Shown piece by piece: positions 1-7,292 of a stretch of DNA of 31,494 nucleotides (the first letter of the stretch is position 1; each line of letters opens with the position of its first letter). The notes under the pieces are model-generated. The model was given only the letters and a program-made list of their open reading frames with translations, made no database searches and was not told the DNA's origin. The stretch comes from Alphaproteobacteria bacterium. GTDB taxonomy: Bacteria > Pseudomonadota > Alphaproteobacteria > Rs-D84. The position numbers and the translations under genes were made by a program. The DNA lies in NCBI GenBank assembly GCA_013316395.1, contig WSMU01000005.1, positions 1-31,494 of the forward strand. The letters are read 5' to 3'.

Positions 1-293
1 GCAAAGGCCCGCTGTATAAATTTCGGCACGGGGATGGTAAAGAGCGGTTTTTTCGTGCGCACTATTACCGTGGTTGTGGCGACATACATCGGCACCGCCG
101 CCAGTACCAGCAGGCCGAATACAAATCCGCCAAATCCATAAAGGTGAGAATGGGCCAGGACCTGCCATGCGCTGGTGGAGAACATGTCAAAGTTAAACAG
201 TGTGCTGAGTATAAACTTCATTACTAATATGTAACAAAGTGTCCATATAATGGCATAACGGTTGGCTTTGAAGAAATCCGCAATTTTTTTCAT
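1..293 (-). CDS. Membrane protein of unknown function, 5' part only
   Basis: The complement of 291-293 is an ATG that opens a reading frame running leftward off the window edge without a stop (97 codons visible). The product begins MKKIADFFKANRYAII and has two hydrophobic stretches, about residues 13-33 and 51-71, separated by a short polar loop with HSHLYGFGG, then a basic segment containing RTKKP. That is consistent with an inner-membrane protein. I do not recognise the family. No clear Shine-Dalgarno sequence precedes the ATG, so the exact start is uncertain. It is divergent from the gene at 431. Confidence 0.6.
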   Translation of the reverse strand, partial: MKKIADFFKANRYAIIWTLCYILVMKFILSTLFNFDMFSTSAWQVLAHSHLYGFGGFVFGLLVLAAVPMYVATTTVIVRTKKPLFTIPVPKFIQRAF

Positions 294-430
294 CTATAAA
301 ACAGTAGACAAAATGGCGGAGTTTGTCAATAAAATATTTTTTGTACGATTGTAAAAAATGTCCTAAGAAAGTGCTTTTTTTTAGGCCCGGTTTAGGGTAT
401 AATTAAAAAGATAGAAAGGGAGAGTTATTT

Positions 431-2704
431 ATGCATAGTCTGCTGAAAATATGGGGTGCATCGTTTGCGAGCGTTAGTGTTTTAGCGTTTGTTGGCGCGG
501 CATACGGCGTTGCGCCGGCTGGGCGTGCTGCTTATAATAACACTGTGGCGACGGGGCGCGCGGGGGCATCGGCGGCGGCACGTATGCCTTCTATGCCGAC
601 GTTATCTATTAACACAGTGGGAAATATGTCGCCCAGTTTACCGCCCAATGGTGGAAGCGGTAATAATCCGAACCCGCCAACGCCGGGTTTAAAATGTCCG
701 GCGGATGCAACAGGTGTATATCCAAAATGTGTCTGTGCGGGGGATAAAATCTATAATGTAACTACCAATACATGCGATGCATGTGAATACGCCGGCCAGA
801 TTGTTGTTGACGGTGCCTGCAAGTGCCCGGACGGTACGCATTTGGATACGGCGACAAAGTCATGCGTCGCGGATTCTGAATGTCCGGATGGCGGTGTTAA
901 GGATTCTGAGTATAATGTGGAAAAGTGCATGAACGACGTTTATGCATGTGTTAATAACGGTGGCCTGCCTAATGGCATTAACGACTTGTTTAACGAAGAC
1001 CTGCGTAACAGTATCGAGAGTGGCATGGGCCTGTGCAATATTCAGGTTGAGCGCTGCGTACGGGAAATTCGTCGCAACTGCAAGAATGTTTATCGTTCAA
1101 CGGCAGATGTATGGATTGACTTTAACGCGCGCAAGGTTCAGCCGGAATACTACAGCTTTGTTCTGCGCAAGACGGGGCTGACCCCGAACCAGGCGGAAAA
1201 CACATGCCTGTTGCTGGATAGAAATACGTTCGGGCCGTCGTTTGCGGCGGTTGGCGTCAATGGTTCCACGACATCCGAATATAATAACCGTGTTGGCGCA
1301 TATAACAGCCAGCAGGGCAATGTCCTTATTAAAAGCAACCCCCAGGGGCCGACAGTAAATTCAGGTCATGGCGGTGTTGACGGCTCGCGCGGGCATTATG
1401 CGCGCTGGGATGCGACAACGGCTGATTGCTATATCCGTGTTGCGGCATATAACAAGGATACTCATATTAAAAACAGCTGGCTGTTTGGTGCGGCCGGTGA
1501 CGACAAACCGGCCGAGGTATGGAAACTGGCCGGAGACACGTTTAGCTGTAACAAAGACCTGTTCGGATTTTCGTTGATGAATGATACCAGTACGGCGGCG
1601 GTTGTCGGTATTGGTGGCGGAACACTGGTCGGGGCGGGCGTTGGTGCGCTGGCCGGGCATGGTTCTCGGGATTTCAACTGTACAAACGACGGGCATCGTA
1701 AAAAGGCGATGGAGCAGCTAAAGAGTTCCGGAAAAATTGCGGTGCTAAACGAATATCTGATGATGCCGATTAGCTCGTCTGCGGATTCGCTGACGGTGTC
1801 AGAGTGCAATGATATCGTTGACTTGTACCAGGCGTATTCACAGGCGCTTAGCGCGGCCGCAGAATGTGACGGCTTTGTCGGCGAAGAATATTCGTATGAG
1901 GCAACCGTATCATGGTCAAATGTTGTAAAGATTAAGTGCAAATACGAAGGGACCCAGAGCGGATACAACGAAGCAGATTTTTATCGTCAGTGTTTCGCGG
2001 GCGACCCGGATTTGAAGCCCTGCGCGGAGGCCGGCCTGAGTGATATCGAGGAATGTGCGGCCTTGCTGGCCCAGCAGGTGCCGATTGACAACCTAGTAGA
2101 GCAGGGGACATTGGCGTTGCGAACCCAGGGGGCATGCCGGTTCAAGCATCTGAATAAAGCAGCGGCGGCCGGTACGGGTATTTACTGTACGGGTGATGCG
2201 GGATGCATCGGTGCCGAAGAATTGCGCAAAGAGGCATCGCGCCTGGGCAGTGTATTCGGTAATGTTCAGATTATGCAGGGTGAAAAGAATAATCGCGCAA
2301 AGACGACATTGGTCGGCGCCGGCATTGGCGCGGGCGCGGGCGGCGTGGCCACGGCGATAACCGCCTTTGTAGAGCGCAGCAACATCAACTGTCGCGTGGG
2401 TGACGGCCTGGCTCAGGTTGGCTTTGGCAAGTCGCACAATATAGGCACGCTGAAAGATTTCTATGTTAAATGGAATCTGCATCTGCCCGAAAGCATAACA
2501 CCCACCGGCCAGGCAAACGATTGCGATTCATGGCGGGCGCTGTGTGGGGCGCTGACGGACCCAAAGCAGTGCAAGAATGCCCAGATAAACTGGCGCGGGC
2601 CCGAGGACAAGACAATAACGCTGATTAAATCGGCGTGCACAATGTCGGGCAGCCGGTGTATTGAAAACTATGCGGTTGCAAAATCGTACGGCGCATGCGA
2701 ATAA
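431..2704 (+). CDS. Large exported cysteine-rich protein with EGF-like and glycine-zipper segments
   Basis: This 757-residue protein has an N-terminal signal peptide (hydrophobic core in residues 5-25, ending near AAYG-VAPA). A low-complexity Pro/Gly/Asn linker follows, then an EGF-like module with spacing C-x10-C-x-C-x12-C-x2-C (about residues 89-117). The same spacing and much of the same sequence occur in the OmpA-like protein at 26991-29039. A cysteine-rich segment with C-x6-C pairs lies at about 165-220. Two glycine-rich hydrophobic segments, about residues 388-408 and 625-646, resemble glycine zippers that can insert in or lie on a membrane. Start choice: ATG after a GAAAGGGAGAG ribosome site. 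A TATAAT at 398-403 is a plausible -10, but no good -35 is visible. Function unknown; probably periplasmic or surface-exposed and disulfide bonded. Confidence 0.85.
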   Translation: MHSLLKIWGASFASVSVLAFVGAAYGVAPAGRAAYNNTVATGRAGASAAARMPSMPTLSINTVGNMSPSLPPNGGSGNNPNPPTPGLKCPADATGVYPKCVCAGDKIYNVTTNTCDACEYAGQIVVDGACKCPDGTHLDTATKSCVADSECPDGGVKDSEYNVEKCMNDVYACVNNGGLPNGINDLFNEDLRNSIESGMGLCNIQVERCVREIRRNCKNVYRSTADVWIDFNARKVQPEYYSFVLRKTGLTPNQAENTCLLLDRNTFGPSFAAVGVNGSTTSEYNNRVGAYNSQQGNVLIKSNPQGPTVNSGHGGVDGSRGHYARWDATTADCYIRVAAYNKDTHIKNSWLFGAAGDDKPAEVWKLAGDTFSCNKDLFGFSLMNDTSTAAVVGIGGGTLVGAGVGALAGHGSRDFNCTNDGHRKKAMEQLKSSGKIAVLNEYLMMPISSSADSLTVSECNDIVDLYQAYSQALSAAAECDGFVGEEYSYEATVSWSNVVKIKCKYEGTQSGYNEADFYRQCFAGDPDLKPCAEAGLSDIEECAALLAQQVPIDNLVEQGTLALRTQGACRFKHLNKAAAAGTGIYCTGDAGCIGAEELRKEASRLGSVFGNVQIMQGEKNNRAKTTLVGAGIGAGAGGVATAITAFVERSNINCRVGDGLAQVGFGKSHNIGTLKDFYVKWNLHLPESITPTGQANDCDSWRALCGALTDPKQCKNAQINWRGPEDKTITLIKSACTMSGSRCIENYAVAKSYGACE

Positions 2705-2710
2705 AAACAG

Positions 2711-2735
2711 TCCCCGCAATAGCGGGGATTTTTCT
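2711..2735 (+). terminator. Intrinsic terminator after the 431-2704 gene
   Basis: A 7-bp stem (2711-2717 with 2722-2728, TCCCCGC/GCGGGGA) with an AATA loop is followed by a T-rich run. It ends the upstream gene just before the promoter of the first RNA unit. Confidence 0.8.
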
Positions 2736-2736
2736 T

Positions 2737-2764
2737 TTGATTTTTATATGAACTGATGTATAAT
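2737..2764 (+). promoter_or_regulatory. Sigma70-like promoter of RNA unit F
   Basis: TTGATT (2737-2742), 16-bp spacer, TATAAT (2759-2764). The same TTGATT-TTTAnATG...-TATAATAATA arrangement precedes units B and D of the array at 15.5-16.4 kb. That repetition makes it a credible promoter for an independent transcript. Confidence 0.65.
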
Positions 2765-2770
2765 AATATA

Positions 2771-2954
2771 CGTAATAAGGAGACTTATTATGCGGGCCTA
2801 ACAAACCCGCGCAGTAAGCGCCTGTGTGTGCGTTAATCATACCAGTTCCGATACGGGACTGGATGGTGGTGAATAACCAATAAACCACGTGCAACTTACT
2901 GTGCATTTGTTAGCTCCAGTCCCGCTTTGTCTTCAATGCGGGCTTTATATTTTT
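2771..2954 (+). ncRNA. Structured RNA unit F (novel repeated family)
   Basis: No convincing reading frame. Predicted transcript from about 2771 to the T-run near 2954. Helices seen: AATAAG/CTTATT near 2773-2789; GCGGG/CCCGC near 2792-2810; H2 CCAGTTCC (2842-2849) with GGGACTGG (2855-2862); H3 GTGGT (2866-2870) with ACCAC (2884-2888), loop GAATAACCAATAA; H4 GTGCA (2889-2893) with TGCAT (2902-2906). The middle strand GGGACTGGA (2855-2863) is also an exact complement of TCCAGTCCC (2915-2923). The last three bases of that strand belong to the terminator stem CCCGC/GCGGG (2921-2925 with 2938-2942). Same architecture as the other seven units, with different bases in the stems. Could be a stand-alone small RNA or a leftover leader. 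Confidence 0.6.
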
Positions 2955-2959
2955 AGCGG

Positions 2960-2987
2960 TTGCTTTTTTGTGGCAGCGGAATATAAT
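2960..2987 (+). promoter_or_regulatory. Sigma70-like promoter of RNA unit G
   Basis: TTGCTT (2960-2965), 16-bp spacer, TATAAT (2982-2987), immediately after the terminator of unit F. Confidence 0.6.
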
Positions 2988-2993
2988 GAATGC

Positions 2994-3177
2994 ATAATAC
3001 GTAACCCTTGTTACGGCGTGAGGCTTAGAAACCTCTCCAATAGTGCGCCTGTATCAGGCGCGGGCGCAAACTTCAACCGTTATGGCTGGAGGCTGGCATC
3101 ATATATTGAAAGTGTCGGGCAATACTATTGGATTGTTTCTAACCCCCAGCCACTAGAATTTTTCCAGTGGTTTTTTT
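2994..3177 (+). ncRNA. Structured RNA unit G, directly upstream of the decayed HTH cassette
   Basis: Hairpins: GTAAC/GTTAC (3001-3014); GAGG/CCTC (3020-3035); a strong GCGCCT/AGGCGC (3045-3061); H2 CAACC (3074-3078) opposite GGCTG (3084-3088, one mismatch); H3 CTGGCA (3093-3098) with TGTCGG (3113-3118), loop containing ATATATTGAA; H4 CAAT/ATTG (3120-3130). The middle strand GGCTGG (3084-3089) also pairs with CCAGCC (3146-3151). The terminator is CCACT (3150-3154) with AGTGG (3166-3170) plus seven T (3171-3177), so its 5' arm overlaps the 3' strand by two bases. The terminator and the sequence up to the next start codon closely resemble unit E before the intact cassette at 16403. Confidence 0.6.
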
Positions 3178-3201
3178 GTTATCAAGCAACAGGGGCACCG
3201 T

Positions 3202-3498
3202 GTGAATATTCGTGACGAGATAGAGCAAATCCGCCGAGAGTTAAATATTCCCGACTATCAAATGTGCAACATATTTGACATGAGTTTGGAGGAATTTAGA
3301 CGCTATCGCAGTAATATGCGGCAGGGACCGGGAACGTATGGATTAATCATGTTCGTTATAGAGACCCGGCGCCCCCTAAAGACAATAGAGGAGAGAGAAA
3401 AGCATGACACACGAAAGTCTGTGGCGGGCAATAGACATACTGGCGGCGAACAACGGAATGTAGATAACAAAAATGGCAAAGAAGGCGGGGCTGGATGA
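3202..3498 (+). CDS. Small HTH-like protein, copy 1, reading past its expected end
   Basis: GTG start with a weak upstream CAGGGG. The first 62 residues align end to end with the protein at 16403-16591, sharing IPDYQMCNIF and a carboxy-terminal RRPL-x-(S/T)IE. The pattern looks like a minimal Cro/C1-type helix-turn-helix. In the 16403 copy the frame stops right after SIE (TAGGGGGG). Here a short deletion has removed that stop, so the frame continues about 36 codons into the sequence of the second cassette gene in another frame. The extension (EEREKHDTRKS...) is therefore probably not an evolved domain. Either a slightly damaged gene with a neutral tail or a decaying one. Confidence 0.5.
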   Translation: MNIRDEIEQIRRELNIPDYQMCNIFDMSLEEFRRYRSNMRQGPGTYGLIMFVIETRRPLKTIEEREKHDTRKSVAGNRHTGGEQRNVDNKNGKEGGAG

Positions 3499-3640
3499 AT
3501 CCACGTTTAATCCGTCAAAACGTGTCAGTCCTACGGGGCGGCCGCGTTGGCATGCGTTTGATACGATAAACAAGGCGCTGGCGGTGACGGATACGTCGAT
3601 GCTGGATTTTTTACGGCTGGCCTGTGTCAGGGATGAATAA
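3404..3640 (+). pseudogene. Second HTH gene of the cassette, copy 1, broken by an in-frame TAG
   Basis: Starting at ATG 3404 after GGAGAGAGAAAAGC, the frame encodes MTHESLWRAIDILAANNGM, then TAG at 3461-3463. It continues in the same frame as MAKKAGLDESTFNPSKR up to TAA at 3638-3640. It matches the intact 80-residue protein at 16607-16849 along its whole length, with the stop falling where the intact copy has LSASG. A restart at ATG 3473 would yield a 55-residue remnant that keeps the recognition-helix region. Family: DNA-binding N-terminal domain of alphaproteobacterial S24-type repressors. Most likely a pseudogene; stop readthrough is a remote alternative. Confidence 0.7.
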
Positions 3641-3664
3641 AAAATCCCGCGCAATATGCGCGGG
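3636..3664 (-). terminator. Intrinsic terminator of ccrM
   Basis: An 8-bp stem CCCGCGCA/TGCGCGGG (3646-3653 with 3657-3664). On the minus strand it is followed by ATTTTTTATT. It overlaps the stop codon of the HTH remnant on the other strand and could serve both. Confidence 0.7.
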
Positions 3665-3680
3665 GGCAGACCAAACTTTT

Positions 3681-4781
3681 TTATGCGGCTTTTTTCATAT
3701 CGCTCTTTATTCCGCGTAGATATTTGCGCAGTTCGTCAATGGCGACCAGACTGCCGTCGCGGCGCTCGGCCGACCAATAGTCCCAGCCGTTAAAGCTGAC
3801 GCTGCGCTGCAGGCGGGCGGCCATTACATGAATGGATGCCTTGCCGTGCAGACTGTGTGTCAGTTGGCCGTCGCGCGTAATCATGACGCGTGCGCCCTTG
3901 GGGCTGACCAGGGTTTGGCCAACGTATAGCAGGCCTGCGTCAATAAGCTCTTTGAAGGCAATGCGTGCTTCGGCCCGTTTGGGGGCGGTAACCTCGATAT
4001 CCGTCAGGTCGGCCGGTGTTATCCGTTCTATGCGGGCGCGGGCCGCGGCAACGTATGATGCGTCGCGCTCGAATCCTATGAAGTTGCGCCCCAGTTCCTT
4101 GGCCGCGGCGGCGGTGGTGCCACTGCCCATGAATGGGTCCAGGATGATGTCGCCCGGCTTGGTCGAAGACAATATTACGCGGCGCAGCAAATCCATAGGC
4201 TTTTGCGTGTTATGCAAGCTTTTCCCGTCAGAGCCTTTGATGCGCTCCTCGCCCAGGCAGATGTTAATGTCCCAGTCGGAGCGCATCTGCTTGCCGCCGT
4301 TCATTTTCTTCATCGTTTCATAGTTAAAGGTGTATTTACCTGTCTTTTGCGGCGTGGCCCAAATCAGAGTTTCGTGCGCGTTGGTAAAGCGCGTGCCGCG
4401 GAAATTTGGCATTGGGTTGGTCTTTACCCATACAATGTCGTTTAAAATCCAAAAGCCTAAATCCTGTAAAATAGCGCCCACGCGGAAAATGTTATGATAG
4501 CTGCCGATGACCCACATGGCGCCATCCGGTTTTAAAACGCGCTTGCACTCGGCCATCCATTGGCGTGTGAATTCGTCATACTCGGCAGGGCTGTCGAACG
4601 CATCCCATGCATCGCGAACCGCGCGGGCCGCTGTTTGGTCTTCGGGACGGTAGAGCGTTTTTGCCCCCAACTGTAGATTATACGGACTGTCTGCGAAGAC
4701 GGCATCAACTGAATTGTCGGGCAGGCCACGCATCATCTCTATACAATCGCCGGCCAAAATCTGGTTCAGGTATTTGTTCAT
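3681..4781 (-). CDS. ccrM: CcrM-type DNA adenine-N6 methyltransferase (GANTC)
   Basis: 366 residues; beta-class N6-adenine methyltransferase. The catalytic motif is at residues 31-34 as D-S-P-Y (the family usually has D-P-P-Y). WVIGSYHNIFRVG, NDIVWVKTNPMPNFRGTRF and LDPFMGSGTT (AdoMet-binding motif) follow in the order seen in Caulobacter CcrM. The last roughly 90 residues (AGLLYVGQTL...NGWDYW) match the RAMA extension that CcrM proteins carry. In Alphaproteobacteria CcrM methylates the adenine of GANTC late in the cell cycle. Start: ATG at complement 4779-4781 preceded by AGAGAGAT; a longer frame opening at 4811 lacks such a site. No TTAA-N7-TTAA CtrA box was recognised upstream. Divergent from nrdR. 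Confidence 0.93.
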   Translation of the reverse strand: MNKYLNQILAGDCIEMMRGLPDNSVDAVFADSPYNLQLGAKTLYRPEDQTAARAVRDAWDAFDSPAEYDEFTRQWMAECKRVLKPDGAMWVIGSYHNIFRVGAILQDLGFWILNDIVWVKTNPMPNFRGTRFTNAHETLIWATPQKTGKYTFNYETMKKMNGGKQMRSDWDINICLGEERIKGSDGKSLHNTQKPMDLLRRVILSSTKPGDIILDPFMGSGTTAAAAKELGRNFIGFERDASYVAAARARIERITPADLTDIEVTAPKRAEARIAFKELIDAGLLYVGQTLVSPKGARVMITRDGQLTHSLHGKASIHVMAARLQRSVSFNGWDYWSAERRDGSLVAIDELRKYLRGIKSDMKKAA

Positions 4782-4956
4782 ATCTCTCTGCCTATGTGGT
4801 AATTTTACCATATTTATAGGCTTAAAAAAAACGTGGCCGGGTGGGATGAATATAAAATTGTGCTTGATTTTTATAAAAATGCGATTTTTTCAAAAAAATT
4901 AATCTTGCAATTTATGCTTGCGTGCCGGGGATTTGATTGCTACCGTTATTATCATT

Positions 4957-5457
4957 ATGAGATGCCCATACTGTAATTCAACCGACAGTCGCGTTACGGA
5001 TTCCAGACCGGATACCGAAGATGCAATTATTCGACGCAGACGTGTATGTAATGACTGTGGCGCAAAGTTCACAACGGTTGAACGTATTCAGATGCGTGAT
5101 TTAATGGTTCGTAAAAACGGCGGCAAGATAGAGGCATTTGACCGTGAAAAACTGCGGCGCAGCATAAAGCTGGCGTGTAGAAATCGCGATGTGGGTGATG
5201 AACAAATTGAAAAACTGGTGACGTCTATTCATCGCCGGCTGGAAACGGAAACCGCAGACGATACTGTAACCAGCAGTATGGTCGGACAAATGGTGTCGGA
5301 TTCGCTACTGAATCTGGACCCAATTGCGTTTGTGCGCTTTGTATCCGTTTATCGCAAGTTTTCGCGTATCGCCGATTTTAAGAAAATTATAGACCAAATT
5401 CCAGAGGCTGACGACGATGCCACGGTATGTCACCTGCCGAAAACGTCACTGTTTTAA
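4957..5457 (+). CDS. nrdR: NrdR, transcriptional repressor of ribonucleotide reductase genes
   Basis: 166 residues. The N-terminal zinc ribbon uses C3, C6, C31 and C34 (MRCPYC ... CNDC), followed by the RRRRVC stretch and an ATP-cone domain (about residues 49-139). In the family NrdR senses ATP/dATP through the cone and binds NrdR boxes upstream of nrd operons. Start chosen at ATG 4957 because NrdR proteins begin MRCPYC; an in-frame start at 4918 would add 13 unrelated residues. Only three bases separate its stop from the lytic transglycosylase gene, so the two are probably co-transcribed. No nrd genes lie in this window. Confidence 0.93.
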   Translation: MRCPYCNSTDSRVTDSRPDTEDAIIRRRRVCNDCGAKFTTVERIQMRDLMVRKNGGKIEAFDREKLRRSIKLACRNRDVGDEQIEKLVTSIHRRLETETADDTVTSSMVGQMVSDSLLNLDPIAFVRFVSVYRKFSRIADFKKIIDQIPEADDDATVCHLPKTSLF

Positions 5458-5460
5458 AAG

Positions 5461-7185
5461 ATGAAAAAATTTATCGCATTTTTATTCGCTGTAATCATGC
5501 CGGTGGCGGCAATGGCCGTTGATTCGCCGGATGTGTTGGACGACGAAAACGCCAGCCTGTACAGCCAGATTTTCATGTTGCAGGCGAAGGAAAAAATTGA
5601 TTCTGCAATGCGGCTGGAAAAGCAGCTGACTGATGAGTTGCTAATGGGGGAGGTGCTGTATCAGCGCTATATCTCTAAGACATATCATACCAAGGGGCGC
5701 GAGGTTGCCGCATGGCAGCAAAAGTATTTCAATATGCCCGGGGCCGAGCGTATGGAAAAACTGGCTAAGATTAAAAAGGTAAGTGTACGCAGTGCCAAAC
5801 TGCCCCGTACAATATCGGGCAGTGCATCCATAGAGGCCGCACAGTCTGAAACATGGACCGCAAAAAAATATACGGGTGATGCGGCGAAAAAAATTACAAA
5901 ATTCAAAAGCGCAATCCGCACTGGCAGTACAAAGACCGCGCGCCTAATTTTACAGGATGCGTCTTTTCGGCGCCGCCTGACGGAATCTGATTATGGGCGC
6001 CTGGCCGGGCGTTTGGCTTATATTTACTATACAAATGGTGAATACGAACTGGCTAAGAAGTGGGGGTTTGTGTCGTCTGATGCGGAGTCTGAGTACGGTT
6101 TGTGGACAATGGGCCTGCTGTATTTCAAGGAAGAAAAGTTTGCCGAGAGCGAAAAGTACTTCAGCCGTATTTTAGACCTGGACCAGATTAACAATGCCCG
6201 CAAGACGGAGGCTGCGTTCTGGGCCGGGCGTGCCGCGGACTTTGACGGCCGCCGCAGTCGTGCGCGCGAATACTGGAAGATTGCCGCGGCGCATCCGATG
6301 GCCTTTTATGGTGCACTGTCGGCAACAATGCTGGGGCATGCCCCCCAGTACGAGTTTTTTGAGCAGGACTGTACCGATGATGACTTTGACGCACTGCGTG
6401 AAACTAAGTATGGGAAAATTGCGCTGGCACTGTTACAGGTGGGCCAGAACGCCCGGGCAGAGCAATATCTGAAGCTGCTGATAACAGCCGGGGCGTCGGA
6501 TAGGACGCTGCATGCGGTAAATTCTGTGGCGACGGCGTATGGGCTGCCGCGGTTGGCGATTCAGGCGTCTAGTGTTGTGCGTGATCGTGGGATTCTGGAA
6601 ATCGATGACAATATTATTTATTCCGCGCAATATCCGCTGCCCGATTGGGAACCTATGGGCGGGTGGTCTATTGACCGGGCGCTGTTGCTGGCGATTACTA
6701 AGCAGGAAAGTAATTTCCGTGCGAATGCAAAGTCTGGTGCCGGCGCCAGTGGTGTTATGCAGTTGATGCCGAGTACGGCCCGACTGGTTGCGCGTAACAA
6801 CAAGGTGTCTATGGCTGATATCGACATATCTAATCCGGAGCATAACATGTTCCTGGGGCAGCAGTATATCGTAGATTTGTTGGCGCATCCGAATATTGAA
6901 AATAATATAATCAAAATGCTGGTGGCGTATAATGCGGGAATGGGAACGCTGGTTAAGTTTGAGAAGTCTTTTGATACCTATGACCCGCTGCTGTATATCG
7001 AAAGCTTTCCGGCGTATGAAACCCGTGGGTATATAAAGCGCGTGATGTCTAATATGTGGTTGTATCGTGCGCGTCTGGACCAGCCGCTGACGTCAATGCG
7101 GGAGTTGGCCGATGGTGACTGGCCATTGTATAACAGCGAAGATGAATATGTTCAAAAGCAAATCGCCGACCGAATGTCGATATAA
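5461..7185 (+). CDS. slt: Soluble lytic murein transglycosylase, Slt70 type
   Basis: 574 residues. Signal peptide MKKFIAFLFAVIMPVAAMA. A long helical superhelix-like region follows (residues about 60-390) with TPR-like pairs such as AYIYYTNGEYELAKKWG and GLLYFKEEKFAESEKYF. The C-terminal SLT domain (about 400-530) carries the catalytic glutamate E416 in TKQES, plus GASGVMQLMPSTA and NMFLGQQYI, and MLVAYNAGMG near its end. It cleaves peptidoglycan glycan strands in the periplasm, leaving 1,6-anhydro-muramic ends. Located 3 nt after nrdR and closed by a good terminator. The nrdR-slt pairing is unusual and may be simple co-transcription. Confidence 0.92.
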   Translation: MKKFIAFLFAVIMPVAAMAVDSPDVLDDENASLYSQIFMLQAKEKIDSAMRLEKQLTDELLMGEVLYQRYISKTYHTKGREVAAWQQKYFNMPGAERMEKLAKIKKVSVRSAKLPRTISGSASIEAAQSETWTAKKYTGDAAKKITKFKSAIRTGSTKTARLILQDASFRRRLTESDYGRLAGRLAYIYYTNGEYELAKKWGFVSSDAESEYGLWTMGLLYFKEEKFAESEKYFSRILDLDQINNARKTEAAFWAGRAADFDGRRSRAREYWKIAAAHPMAFYGALSATMLGHAPQYEFFEQDCTDDDFDALRETKYGKIALALLQVGQNARAEQYLKLLITAGASDRTLHAVNSVATAYGLPRLAIQASSVVRDRGILEIDDNIIYSAQYPLPDWEPMGGWSIDRALLLAITKQESNFRANAKSGAGASGVMQLMPSTARLVARNNKVSMADIDISNPEHNMFLGQQYIVDLLAHPNIENNIIKMLVAYNAGMGTLVKFEKSFDTYDPLLYIESFPAYETRGYIKRVMSNMWLYRARLDQPLTSMRELADGDWPLYNSEDEYVQKQIADRMSI

Positions 7186-7189
7186 TTGT

Positions 7190-7215
7190 GCCCCCAGGTT
7201 GGGGGCTTTTTATTT
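7190..7215 (+). terminator. Intrinsic terminator after slt
   Basis: Stem GCCCCC (7190-7195) with GGGGGC (7201-7206), AGGTT loop, then TTTTTATTT. Confidence 0.85.
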
Positions 7216-7243
7216 TGCAAATTCAATAACTTTATGATTTAAT
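7215..7243 (+). promoter_or_regulatory. Candidate promoter of the 7293-10195 operon
   Basis: TTGCAA (7215-7220), 17-bp spacer, TTTAAT (7238-7243), about 50 bp upstream of the first start codon. The -10 is imperfect, so this is a candidate only. Confidence 0.4.
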
Positions 7244-7292
7244 TACTATTTATAAAGGCAGAGCGTTTTTATTAGTCATGGGGGGACAATTT

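Noticed and set aside
1462..1968. A 168-codon minus-strand frame opposite the 431-2704 gene
   Set aside because: Shadow of the coding strand, Ser/Pro-rich with no domain, promoter or ribosome site.
2889..3215. A 108-codon frame across RNA units F and G
   Set aside because: It crosses two predicted terminators and a promoter, begins inside an RNA stem, has no ribosome site, and its sequence has no counterpart in the second array.
3404..3640. Programmed stop readthrough or recoding at the TAG in the second HTH gene
   Set aside because: No recoding element or suppressor is visible, and the neighbouring first gene is also damaged, so simple decay is the more economical reading.
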